This document shows positions 10,754 to 18,628 of a stretch of DNA of 64,000 bases, piece by piece. The first letter of the stretch is position 1. The number at the start of each line of letters is the position of its first letter. The position numbers and the translations under genes are program-made. This stretch comes from Paracoccaceae bacterium (GTDB taxonomy: Bacteria; Pseudomonadota; Alphaproteobacteria; Rhodobacterales; Rhodobacteraceae): assembly GCA_030148005.1 (NCBI GenBank), contig JASBUI010000004.1:167388-231387 (forward strand). Reading direction: 5' to 3'. The notes below the pieces were generated by a model. That model was not told where the DNA came from. It worked only from the letters and a program-made list of their open reading frames with translations, and searched no databases.

Positions 10754-10953
10754 GTCGCTTGCCTATTTTCTGCCTCTGTCCTTTCGCTTCTTTGAGCGAA
10801 TAGGAACTATTGAAAACACGCTAACACAAAGAAATATTTCAGAAAATACCTTTCTCAAAGTTTCTTTTTTGCTATACGAATGTGCGCCATCCGCCACATG
10901 TTGGGGGCGGTGCGGCGGGCTATACCACATAGGCCGGAAAACGGCCCTTGGGC

Positions 10954-11661
10954 TTAGCTGTTCAGGATCTTGTCGACCAGCGATGTCAGGGGGGCAAGCG
11001 TTTCAAGTTGCCGAAACCGGGCGTGGCCGGATGGCGCGGGCGCATGTTCAAGTTCCCATGTCAGGTCATGGGGGACGTGAACGCCCCATGCCCCGGCGGC
11101 GATGGCCGGGTTGACGTCGGATTTCAGCGAATTGCCAACCATCATTGATCTGTCCGGCGTCGTGCCGTGGCGCAGGAATATGGCGCCATAGACCTCTGGG
11201 GTTTTCTCGGACACGATTTCGACCCCGTCGAAAAGATCGCCAAGGCCGGACTGGGCCAGTTTGCGTTCCTGATCCATCAGATCGCCCTTGGTGATCAAAA
11301 GCACCTGAAAGCGCTGGGAAAGCTGGGTGACGACGCTTTGGGCGTGCGGAAGAAGCTGAATGGGGTGATCCAGCATCGAGCGGCCTTCGAGAATGATCTC
11401 GTTGATCACCGAAGCGGGGACGGCGCCATCGGTCACTTCGATCGCGGTTTCGATCATCGAAAGGACAAAGCCCTTTACGCCATAGCCGTAGTGCCCAAGG
11501 TTGCGCCTTTCGGCGGACAAAAGCCGCTGGGCCAGATGATCACTGTCGGTAAAGTCGGCCAGAAGCGCGGTAAAACGTTCCTGCGTCAGGCGAAACACCT
11601 CTTCATTGTGCCAAAGCGTGTCGTCGGCATCAAAAGCAATTGTCGCAAGTTTTTCGGTCAC
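10954..11661 (-). CDS. HAD-superfamily hydrolase
   Basis: HAD motif I is DADDTLWHNE near the N-terminus, motif II is the LLITKGD segment, and motif III/IV is MVGNSLKSDVNPAIAAG. All are consistent with a phosphatase or related phosphotransferase using the first Asp as nucleophile. I place the start at GTG 11661, with GGGGAG nine bases upstream; an ATG 11 codons earlier is also open. The substrate cannot be read from the sequence. It is monocistronic, and divergent from clpS with about 100 bases between the starts. Confidence 0.85.
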   Translation of the reverse strand: MTEKLATIAFDADDTLWHNEEVFRLTQERFTALLADFTDSDHLAQRLLSAERRNLGHYGYGVKGFVLSMIETAIEVTDGAVPASVINEIILEGRSMLDHPIQLLPHAQSVVTQLSQRFQVLLITKGDLMDQERKLAQSGLGDLFDGVEIVSEKTPEVYGAIFLRHGTTPDRSMMVGNSLKSDVNPAIAAGAWGVHVPHDLTWELEHAPAPSGHARFRQLETLAPLTSLVDKILNS

Positions 11662-11759
11662 TTTACATTGCTCCCCCAGCTTGCCCCTTTTCATGAGGTT
11701 CCAACGCCTTATATAGTTGCCGGCAGACTAATGCAGTAAAGTTCCACGGGATGTAACGC

Positions 11760-12101
11760 GTGACAGATCGGCCTTTCATGATGTCGGACGACGATGGTGG
11801 CGGTGATACCGACGCCAGTCTGCTGACGAAAACGAAGACCAAGACAGAGCGGCCACCGCTTTATAAAGTCATGCTGTTGAACGACGATTACACCCCGATG
11901 GAGTTTGTGGTGCATGTTCTGGAGCGGTTTTTCGGGATGAACCACGCGCAGGCTTTTGAGTTGATGCTGACGGTCCACAAGAAGGGGCTTGCCGTGGTTG
12001 GCGTCTTCAGCCACGAGATTGCCGAGACAAAGGTTGCCCAGGTGATGGATTTCGCGCAGCGCAACCAGCACCCGCTTCAGTGCACCATGGAAAAGGAATA
12101 G
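11760..12101 (+). CDS. clpS: ATP-dependent Clp protease adaptor ClpS
   Basis: ClpS delivers N-degron substrates to ClpAP. The core is fully conserved: [17 protein letters not shown] with the DDYT motif that contacts the N-terminal residue, then [19 protein letters not shown], and a C-terminal [10 protein letters not shown]. The flexible N-terminal extension that enters ClpA is about 30 residues. The first codon is a GTG at 11760; the ATG at 11778 is an equally plausible start. No clpA gene lies next to it. Confidence 0.93.
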   Translation: MTDRPFMMSDDDGGGDTDASLLTKTKTKTERPPLYKVMLLNDDYTPMEFVVHVLERFFGMNHAQAFELMLTVHKKGLAVVGVFSHEIAETKVAQVMDFAQRNQHPLQCTMEKE

Positions 12102-12119
12102 GGCGGCGCGCCCGACCAG

Positions 12120-13112
12120 ATGCAGGTTTCCAGACTTTCACTTGCCCTCGACGAAGGGCTTGTTCTGCCTGAGGGCGGAACGCTTGGCGTTTACCTGCCG
12201 CGTGCGGGGTACGACCTTGGGGATGTGCCGCGCGAGGGTGTTCGCATCGTGCAGGGGTTCTATCCTGATCACGCGGCGTTCAAGGCGATGGGCTATGACA
12301 CCCAGCCAGAGCCATCGGGAAGCTATGACGCGGCGCTTGTCGTTGTTCCGCGGTCCAAGCCGCATGCCCGTGCGGCGATCGCAGATGCGGCCGCACGCGT
12401 GGGCACGGGGCTTATTATCGTGGATGGGCACAAGACCGACGGTGTCGACAGTTTGCTGAAGGATGTGCGCAAGCGCACGCCGGTGATCGGGTCCATTCCC
12501 AAGGCGCATGGGCGCATCTTCTGGTTTCAGGCAAGCGCGGCTTTTGCCGACTGGGCCGCCGGTCCGGCCACCAACGCAGATGGGTTTCAGACGGCGCCGG
12601 GCGTCTTTTCAGCCGATGGCGTTGATCCGGGCAGCGCGCTTTTGGCGCAGAACCTGCCTGCGCGCCTTCCGGCGAAGGTTTGCGATCTGGGGGCGGGGTG
12701 GGGCTTTCTTTCCGGCGCGATCCTGTCGCGGGACGGGGTGCAGGAACTGGACATCGTCGAAGCCGACTACAGCGCGCTGGCCTGCGCGCGCGCAAACATC
12801 AGCGACAGCCGCGCCCGGTTTCACTGGGCCGATGCTACCGACTTTCAGCTAGGCGGCTTTGATGCGGTCGTCACCAACCCGCCGTTTCACACCGGGCGGC
12901 GCGCGGAACCTTCGCTGGGGCGCGCCTTTATCGCCTCGGCGGCGCGACTTTTAGCCCCGCGCGGAGAGCTTTGGCTGGTCGCCAACCGGCATTTGCCCTA
13001 CGAGGCGGCGATGGCCGAAGAGTTTCGCGATGTCCGCGAAGTGGCAGGCTCGCCGGCGTTCAAGGTTCTGTTTGGCGGACGCCCGCAAGGGCACGCTCGA
13101 ACCCGGCGCTGA
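12120..13112 (+). CDS. class I SAM-dependent methyltransferase, RsmC/RlmG-like
   Basis: A 330-residue protein with two tandem methyltransferase-like halves, as in RsmC. The C-terminal half carries SAM motif I (VCDLGAGWGFLSGA) and the N6/N2-methyltransferase motif IV NPPFHTGR. RsmC methylates G1207 of 16S rRNA at N2, and RlmG modifies 23S rRNA; motif IV alone does not separate them. It starts 19 bases after clpS, so cotranscription is likely. Confidence 0.87.
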   Translation: MQVSRLSLALDEGLVLPEGGTLGVYLPRAGYDLGDVPREGVRIVQGFYPDHAAFKAMGYDTQPEPSGSYDAALVVVPRSKPHARAAIADAAARVGTGLIIVDGHKTDGVDSLLKDVRKRTPVIGSIPKAHGRIFWFQASAAFADWAAGPATNADGFQTAPGVFSADGVDPGSALLAQNLPARLPAKVCDLGAGWGFLSGAILSRDGVQELDIVEADYSALACARANISDSRARFHWADATDFQLGGFDAVVTNPPFHTGRRAEPSLGRAFIASAARLLAPRGELWLVANRHLPYEAAMAEEFRDVREVAGSPAFKVLFGGRPQGHARTRR

Positions 13113-13153
13113 AATCGCCTAGCCTCGGCGGCGAAGAATCACGAGGATATGCA

Positions 13154-13963
13154 ATGTCATTTTCTGTTCAGGGCAAGACGGCCATCGTTACAGGCGGCGC
13201 CAATGGCGTGGGTCTGGCAATCGGGCGGCATTTTCTGGAAGAAGGGGCGAATGTCGTTTTTGCCGATATGGATGAGGCGGGGCTGGCTGAAGAGGTTGGT
13301 GATCTGGCCGGTGAGGACAAGCCGGCGCGCCTTTTTGCCGGTGATCTGCGCGAAAGGCTGACGATTGCCAATCTTTTGTCGGCCACGATCGATGCCTATG
13401 AGAGGGTGGATATTCTGGTCAACGCCAGCCGCCAGATCATCGCTTCGGACCCGCTTAGCGACGAGGATGACGCGGTGGAAACGCTGCTTCAGCAGAACCT
13501 GATGACAAGCCTGCGGCTGAGCCAGCTTGTTTCAAAGCGGATGATCCATCAGGCCGAGAAAGAGGGCCGCGAAGAGGGGCTTTCGGGCAGCATTGTCAAT
13601 ATCTCTTCGATTGCCGCGCGCCGCACCCATCCCCAGCTTTTGGCCTATTCGGTGTCGACGGCCGCTTTGGACCAGATGACGCGGTCGATGGCGGTGGCGC
13701 TGGCGCCGCACCGGATCCGGGTCAATGGCGTCGCCTTTGGCAGCGTGATGAGCGCAAGCCTGAAGGGCGCGCTGAAGGAAAACACCGAGTTTCGCGGCGA
13801 TATCACCGATCACACGCCGCTGGCGCGGATCGCGAACCCGCGCGAAGTGGCCGATGCGGTTCAGTATCTGGCCTCGGATGCGTCAAGTTTCGTGACCGGG
13901 CAGATCATAACCGTGGATGGCGGGCGGACGCTTTTGGATCCGGTCGCGGCGCCCGCGCACTGA
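13154..13963 (+). CDS. short-chain dehydrogenase/reductase homologue lacking the catalytic lysine
   Basis: The Rossmann dinucleotide motif TGGANGVG is intact, as are the INISSIAA strand and the C-terminal SDAS(S)FVTGQIITVDGG. The active-site YxxxK reads YSVST, so the lysine is replaced by threonine. The usual NNAG after strand 4 reads VNASR. Length is 269 residues, normal for the family. Either the protein is a divergent, possibly non-catalytic SDR, or another residue compensates. The start at 13154 follows ACGAGGA. It sits between the RsmC-like gene and hemF on the same strand. Confidence 0.82.
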   Translation: MSFSVQGKTAIVTGGANGVGLAIGRHFLEEGANVVFADMDEAGLAEEVGDLAGEDKPARLFAGDLRERLTIANLLSATIDAYERVDILVNASRQIIASDPLSDEDDAVETLLQQNLMTSLRLSQLVSKRMIHQAEKEGREEGLSGSIVNISSIAARRTHPQLLAYSVSTAALDQMTRSMAVALAPHRIRVNGVAFGSVMSASLKGALKENTEFRGDITDHTPLARIANPREVADAVQYLASDASSFVTGQIITVDGGRTLLDPVAAPAH

Positions 13964-14067
13964 CGCGAGGGGGGCTAGGCGGGTTTGAATTTGAGACAGA
14001 TCAAGGCAGCGCGGCGCCAACTGCCCTAGGGCATGGCAGGCGAATGCAACAAGTAAGGACGGACGGG

Positions 14068-14949
14068 ATGGAAAGTGAAAAGGCGCAGGCCTCTGCCTGG
14101 TTTCGCGAGTTGAGAGATCAGATTGTCGCGGCGTTCGAAGCGCTGGAGGACAGCCAGAGCGAGGGGCCCTTTGCCGATCAGCCGGCCGGGCGGTTCGAAG
14201 TGTCACAGACCAGCCGGGCCTCGGACGATGGAAGCGATGCGGGCGGCGGCCTTATGAGCGTGATGCGGGGGGGCCGTGTCTTTGAGAAGGTCGGCGTCAA
14301 TGTATCGACTGTTTACGGCCAGCTGGGCGCGCGGGCGCAGGCGGCCATGGCGGCGCGCAAGAACATCGAAGGCATGGCAGAGGATCCGCGGTTCTGGGCC
14401 TCGGGGATCAGCCTTGTGGCGCATATGCAGAACCCGCATACGCCTGCGGTTCACATGAACACGCGCATGTTCTGGACGCCGCATGCGTGGTGGTTCGGCG
14501 GCGGGTCCGACCTGAACCCCTGTATCGAGTATGACGAGGATACGGCGGCCTTTCACGCGGTGCAGAAGGCGCAGTGCGATCTGCATGATCCCGAGTATTA
14601 CCCCCGCTACAAGGCTTGGGCGGATGAGTATTTCTATGTGCCTCATCGCGGGCGTGCGCGCGGTGTGGGCGGCATTTTCTATGACGATCACAACAGCGGT
14701 GACTGGGCGGCGGATTTCGCCTTTACCAAGGATGTCGGGCGCGCGTTTCTGAAGGCGTTCCTGCCGGTCACTGAAAAGCACCGGAACGATCCATGGACCG
14801 AGGCCGACAAGGATGCGCAGCTGATCCACCGCGGGCTATATGCCGAGTACAACCTTGTCTATGACCGCGGCACGAAGTTCGGGCTTGAGACCGGCCATGA
14901 TGCGAATGCGGTTCTGATGTCGCTGCCGCCGCTGGCCAAATGGGTTTAA
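14068..14949 (+). CDS. hemF: oxygen-dependent coproporphyrinogen III oxidase
   Basis: HemF converts coproporphyrinogen III to protoporphyrinogen IX using O2 in haem synthesis. The 293-residue length is standard. Conserved blocks include NPHTPAVHMNTRMF, WWFGGGSDLNPC, HRGRARGVGGIFYDDH and the C-terminal YNLVYDRGTKFGLETG. I choose ATG 14068, with GGACGG close upstream, over ATG 14044. Oxygen-dependent haem synthesis and the nearby heme O synthase and oxidase genes fit an aerobic lifestyle. Confidence 0.95.
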   Translation: MESEKAQASAWFRELRDQIVAAFEALEDSQSEGPFADQPAGRFEVSQTSRASDDGSDAGGGLMSVMRGGRVFEKVGVNVSTVYGQLGARAQAAMAARKNIEGMAEDPRFWASGISLVAHMQNPHTPAVHMNTRMFWTPHAWWFGGGSDLNPCIEYDEDTAAFHAVQKAQCDLHDPEYYPRYKAWADEYFYVPHRGRARGVGGIFYDDHNSGDWAADFAFTKDVGRAFLKAFLPVTEKHRNDPWTEADKDAQLIHRGLYAEYNLVYDRGTKFGLETGHDANAVLMSLPPLAKWV

Positions 14950-14971
14950 GGCGCGGCATCTGTCGCAAGTG

Positions 14972-14993
14972 AACTGCCCCCCGGGGGGCAGTT
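14972..14993. repeat. 22-bp perfect palindrome with conserved-looking tail downstream of hemF
   Basis: Two 11-base arms (AACTGCCCCCC and its exact complement) abut without a loop, 22 bases after the hemF stop. They are followed by GCCTTCGGCGAGGATATTTG. From memory, similar C-run/G-run palindromes followed by GGCGRGGATATTT recur at gene ends in Rhodobacteraceae genomes, so this may be a family-specific REP-like or terminator-associated element. I saw no second copy in the window. Confidence 0.6.
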
Positions 14994-15028
14994 GCCTTCG
15001 GCGAGGATATTTGGACCACAAAGAAGCG

Positions 15029-16441
15029 TCAGTCCGGCAAGACCTTGCCCGGGTTCATGATGCCTTTGGGATCAAGGGTGGATTTGATCTGGCGCATGAC
15101 GGCGAGGGCGGCGGGGTCTTTGCGGCGCGCCATTGAGGGGCGTTTGGTCAGGCCGATCCCGTGCTCGGCCGAGAAGCTGCCGCCAAGGTCGGTGACGATT
15201 TCCTCGATGCATTCGGTGATATCCGAGATCAGCGCCGGGTCGTTCCGGCGGGGGTAGACGGTGTAGTGGATATTGCCGTCGCCGAGGTGGGCGACGATCA
15301 TTGTCGTGGCATCGGCATCAAGGCCGGGGAGCGCCGCGCCGGCGCGGTCAAGGAAGGTTGCCACGCTGTCCAGTGGCACGGCGATATCGGCGTTGATGAT
15401 CGGGTGGCGGCCAAGGGTTATTTCGGCGGCGGCTTCGCGTCTGGCCCACATCTGGGCGCGCTGGTTTTCGGAGTGGGCGATGGTGGCGTCAAGGATGCGT
15501 CCTGCGCTGAGGTGGCTTTGCAACGCCTCTTCAAGGCGGCTGACCACCGGGATCGAGCCGTCGGGCTGAACTTGGGCGTCATGGGCGGCGGTGGCGCCGA
15601 TCTCTAGCAGGACGTTGATGTCGTAGGTCTGTTCGAAGGGTGGCCGGGCCTTTGGGAAGTGCTGAAGATGGCGCTGGATGTAGACGGCGGGCATGTATTC
15701 AAATGCCTCGACCGCGCCGCCGAAGGTTTGTTGCAAATCATTGAGCAGCTCTAGCGCGCCGCCGAGGTCGCTGAGCGCGACCATGGCGGTGGCGTAGGCG
15801 CGCGGTTTTGGGAAAAGTTTCAGCGTGGCCGCGGTGATCACGCCAAGCGTGCCTTCGGCGCCGATGAAGAGGTCCTTCAGATCATAGCCGGAGTTGTCCT
15901 TGTGAAGCTGGGACATCAGGTTCAAAACCTCGCCCGAGGGCAGGACAACTTCGAGGCCAAGACAGAGGGCGCGGGTATTGCCGTAGCGCAGAACGTTGGA
16001 GCCACCGGCGTTCGTTGAAAGCGCTCCGCCGATCATGGCCGAGCTGCGCGCGCCGAACATCAGGGGGAAGACAAGGTCATGCTGGTCGGCGGCGCTGTGC
16101 AGGGTTGAGAGGATGACGCCAGCCTCGGCCACGGCGATGCGGGCCTTGGGGCGGATGTCGCGCAGTTTGTTCAGGCGCGAAAGTGAGAGCATCAACGCGT
16201 CTTTTGCGAAGGTGCCGCCTGCAAGGCCGGTGTTGCCTGCGATGGGAACGACGGGCGTGCCGCTGGCGCTGGCAAGGCGCATGATAAAGGCGACCTCATC
16301 GGTGTCGGCGGGGCGCAGAACGGCGAGGGGCGAGGAGATGTAGGCGCCGGTTGCATCCTTGGCATAGCCGCCCATTTCGGCGCCGGTCAGGACGTTGCGG
16401 GGGCCGATACGATCCGAGATTTGCTGAACGATGCTGGTCAT
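15029..16441 (-). CDS. FAD-binding oxidoreductase, GlcD / D-lactate dehydrogenase type
   Basis: A 470-residue flavoprotein of the FAD-linked oxidase C family. The N-terminal PCMH FAD-binding domain has PVVPIAGNTGLAGG and the TNAGGSNVLRYGNTRAL loop. The C-terminal cap has HLGDGNIHYTVYP and AEHGIGLTKRP. Relatives oxidise D-2-hydroxyacids such as D-lactate, glycolate or D-2-hydroxyglutarate and pass electrons to the quinone pool or ETF. There is no GlcE/GlcF partner here, so it resembles the single-subunit enzymes. It follows ctaB on the minus strand with a 76-base gap. Confidence 0.88.
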   Translation of the reverse strand: MTSIVQQISDRIGPRNVLTGAEMGGYAKDATGAYISSPLAVLRPADTDEVAFIMRLASASGTPVVPIAGNTGLAGGTFAKDALMLSLSRLNKLRDIRPKARIAVAEAGVILSTLHSAADQHDLVFPLMFGARSSAMIGGALSTNAGGSNVLRYGNTRALCLGLEVVLPSGEVLNLMSQLHKDNSGYDLKDLFIGAEGTLGVITAATLKLFPKPRAYATAMVALSDLGGALELLNDLQQTFGGAVEAFEYMPAVYIQRHLQHFPKARPPFEQTYDINVLLEIGATAAHDAQVQPDGSIPVVSRLEEALQSHLSAGRILDATIAHSENQRAQMWARREAAAEITLGRHPIINADIAVPLDSVATFLDRAGAALPGLDADATTMIVAHLGDGNIHYTVYPRRNDPALISDITECIEEIVTDLGGSFSAEHGIGLTKRPSMARRKDPAALAVMRQIKSTLDPKGIMNPGKVLPD

Positions 16442-16517
16442 GTGAAAACTGCTAGCGCAAAGCGCGCGGGCGCGCCAGAGGGGCAGGCGCGCCGCCGCCT
16501 CTGGCGCTTGTGCGGTA

Positions 16518-17447
16518 TCACGTCAGGCCAAGGGCCGCATCGGCGACAAGGGCCGCGAAGTGCAGGAAAAGGTAGACCAGAGACTGGCGGAAATAGCTTT
16601 TCTCGACGGCGAAACCGTCGCGGGCCGATTGCGCGTCCGAGCGGTGGTAGATGCGCCATGCGCCCCATATGAAACGGGCGTTCAGAAGTATTGCCGTGAC
16701 AAGGTAGACCGGGCCAAAAAGGCCGATCGCGGCGGGCAGGATGGCGAGAATGGCAAGAAGAACGGCGTAGACCAGAATGTGCTTTCGCGTGGCCGGGTGG
16801 CCGTGGGTGACGGTCAGCATGGGCACGCCTGCGCGGCTGTAATCCTCTTTCATGAAGAGGGCCAGCGACCAGAAATGCGGCGGGGTCCACATGAAGATCA
16901 GAAGGAACATGAACAGGCTGGCCGCCGAGATGGTTCCGGTGGCCGCGGCCCAGCCGATCATCGGTGGAAGGGCGCCGGCCGCGCCGCCGATGACGATGTT
17001 CTGAGGCGTGCGCCGTTTAAGCCAGATCGTGTAGATGACGACGTAGAAAAAGATGGTGAAGGCCAGAAGGGCGGCGGCCACAGGGTTGGCGACAATGCCA
17101 AGGGCCACAACCGAAAAGACCGACAGGATCAGCCCAAAGATCAGCGCGGCGCGGGCAGAGACCTGTCCGGCGGGGATCGGGCGGTTCTGGGTGCGTGACA
17201 TGATGGCGTCGATATCGGCGTCCCACCACATGTTCAGAGCGCCCGAGGCGCCGCCGCCGAGAGCGATCAGCAAGATCGACAGAAGGGCGCTTAGCGGGTC
17301 CACCGAAGTGGGCGCAACCAGTAGCCCGACAGCGGCGGTGAAAACCACAAGCGACATCACGCGCGGTTTGAGGAGGACCACATAGGTCTGAATGGCAAGC
17401 CGTGGCCCGCGCGGCAGGGAGGGTTTGTATGAAATGGCGTCTGTCAT
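16518..17447 (-). CDS. ctaB: protoheme IX farnesyltransferase (heme O synthase)
   Basis: A UbiA-family membrane prenyltransferase that adds a farnesyl group to haem B to make haem O. The first Asp-rich motif is in NMWWDADIDAIMSRTQNRPI. About eight or nine hydrophobic helices follow, with SRAGVPMLTVTHG in the second conserved loop. The start is MTDAISYK at 17447; the longer frame adds 19 residues without family character. It is the last clear member of the oxidase operon (subunit II, subunit I, cupredoxin, ctaB), so it presumably supplies haem for that oxidase. Confidence 0.93.
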   Translation of the reverse strand: MTDAISYKPSLPRGPRLAIQTYVVLLKPRVMSLVVFTAAVGLLVAPTSVDPLSALLSILLIALGGGASGALNMWWDADIDAIMSRTQNRPIPAGQVSARAALIFGLILSVFSVVALGIVANPVAAALLAFTIFFYVVIYTIWLKRRTPQNIVIGGAAGALPPMIGWAAATGTISAASLFMFLLIFMWTPPHFWSLALFMKEDYSRAGVPMLTVTHGHPATRKHILVYAVLLAILAILPAAIGLFGPVYLVTAILLNARFIWGAWRIYHRSDAQSARDGFAVEKSYFRQSLVYLFLHFAALVADAALGLT

Positions 17448-17529
17448 GAATTTGGCCTTTGCTTGAAGGTCAGGTGCGGGCCGGGACAACCCCCCGGCCC
17501 GCAAAGATGCGGCGCGTTGGAGAGGCGCG

Positions 17530-18615
17530 CTACATCTTCATCGCCATGCCGGGGGTCGCCATCTGGCCCATCATCCCCATCTGCATGTGGTAGGGCAGCA
17601 TGCACATGAACATCCAGTTCCCGTCCTGCTGAACCTCGACGACAAAGGACACTTCGTTCCCGGGCAAAAGCAGCGACTGTTCGAACAGGGCTTCGTGTTC
17701 GAGAAGGTTCCAGTCGGCGCGTTTGGCGCGGTAATTGACGGCGGACATCGCGGGCATGGTCATGAACATGAACTCATGCAGGATGTTGCCGTCGTTGCGC
17801 ACGGTAAAGCGGATACGCTCACCCTTTTTGACGTCGAGCTGAAGATCGGAGAAGGTCCATTCGGACATGGCCAGCGTGATCTCGCGATCAAACTTGCCGC
17901 TGTCGGAGAACCGCAGGCCATCTGGTGCAGGGGGAAGAGTGTCCATCTGCATTTGCGAACCATCGGCCATTTTCATGGCCCCGCCTTCGGTGGCCGCGCT
18001 TGCGGTAGATGGCGCCATATCGCTCATCTTCATCTTGGTCCCATCGGGCATGGTCATCATGCCGTCTGCGGCCTTGGCGGTGTCAATTGCTGGGGCCATG
18101 TCGCTCATCTTCATCTTGGTTCCGTCGGCCATGGTCATTGTGCCGTCTGCGGCCTTGGCAGTGTCGGTTGCGGGGGCCATATCGCTCATCTTCATCTTGG
18201 TCCCGTCAGGCATGGTCATTGTGCCGTCTGCGGCCTTGGCAGTGTCGGTGGCGGGGGCCATATCGCTCATCTTCATCTTGGTCCCGCCAGGCATGGTCAT
18301 TGTGCCGTCCGAGCTGTCAGAGCTCATATCCATCCCGTCCATTTTCATGCCGCCCATGTCCATGCCAGCCATGCCGCCCGAGGCTTTGGCGGCCTCAAGC
18401 ATCATTTCGTCCATGGGGGGCACATCGAAGATGTCGTGTTCAAGCTCTTCGTTTTCGGCTGACAGGGTGGTTGGCAGGCGGCCGCTTTTTTGCAAAAGCG
18501 CGACCTCGCCCACGACCGGGCTTGCCTGAAAGTTGGGCGGTGAGACCACCACCGTGAAATATCCGGTGACGCCCAGCAGGACGAGACCGGCGATCAGAAA
18601 CATTCGCATAATCAT
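17530..18615 (-). CDS. Met-rich repeat cupredoxin in the oxidase operon
   Basis: A 361-residue protein with an N-terminal signal or anchor helix (residues 4-25) and an Asp/Met-rich region with GMDMGGMKMDGMDM (81-97). Four 27-residue repeats (103-210, each with MTMPDGTKMKMSDMAP) and a degenerate fifth follow. The C-terminal cupredoxin domain is at about 245-350. Possible copper ligands are His280 (ILHEF), Cys338, His343 and Met346 or Met348 (CMLPYHMQMGM). The Met clusters suggest Cu(I) binding. The start is chosen from AAAGGAAC upstream of 18615. It lies 13 bases after the subunit I gene, so it may carry electrons to, or load copper into, that oxidase. Both roles are inference. Confidence 0.85.
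   Translation of the reverse strand: MIMRMFLIAGLVLLGVTGYFTVVVSPPNFQASPVVGEVALLQKSGRLPTTLSAENEELEHDIFDVPPMDEMMLEAAKASGGMAGMDMGGMKMDGMDMSSDSSDGTMTMPGGTKMKMSDMAPATDTAKAADGTMTMPDGTKMKMSDMAPATDTAKAADGTMTMADGTKMKMSDMAPAIDTAKAADGMMTMPDGTKMKMSDMAPSTASAATEGGAMKMADGSQMQMDTLPPAPDGLRFSDSGKFDREITLAMSEWTFSDLQLDVKKGERIRFTVRNDGNILHEFMFMTMPAMSAVNYRAKRADWNLLEHEALFEQSLLLPGNEVSFVVEVQQDGNWMFMCMLPYHMQMGMMGQMATPGMAMKM
17986..18309 (-). repeat. four tandem 81-bp repeats inside the cupredoxin gene
   Basis: Four in-frame units of 81 bp encode residues 103-210. Unit protein sequence is close to DGTMTMPDGTKMKMSDMA followed by PATDTAKAA. The first three units differ at only a few positions, so the array expanded recently or is kept uniform by recombination. 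Confidence 0.9.
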
Positions 18616-18628
18616 AGTCGTGTTCCTT

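Noticed and set aside
17986..18309. Regular repeats resembling a CRISPR-like array
   Set aside because: Units are contiguous, in frame and translated into a Met-rich protein segment; there are no unique spacers or cas genes.
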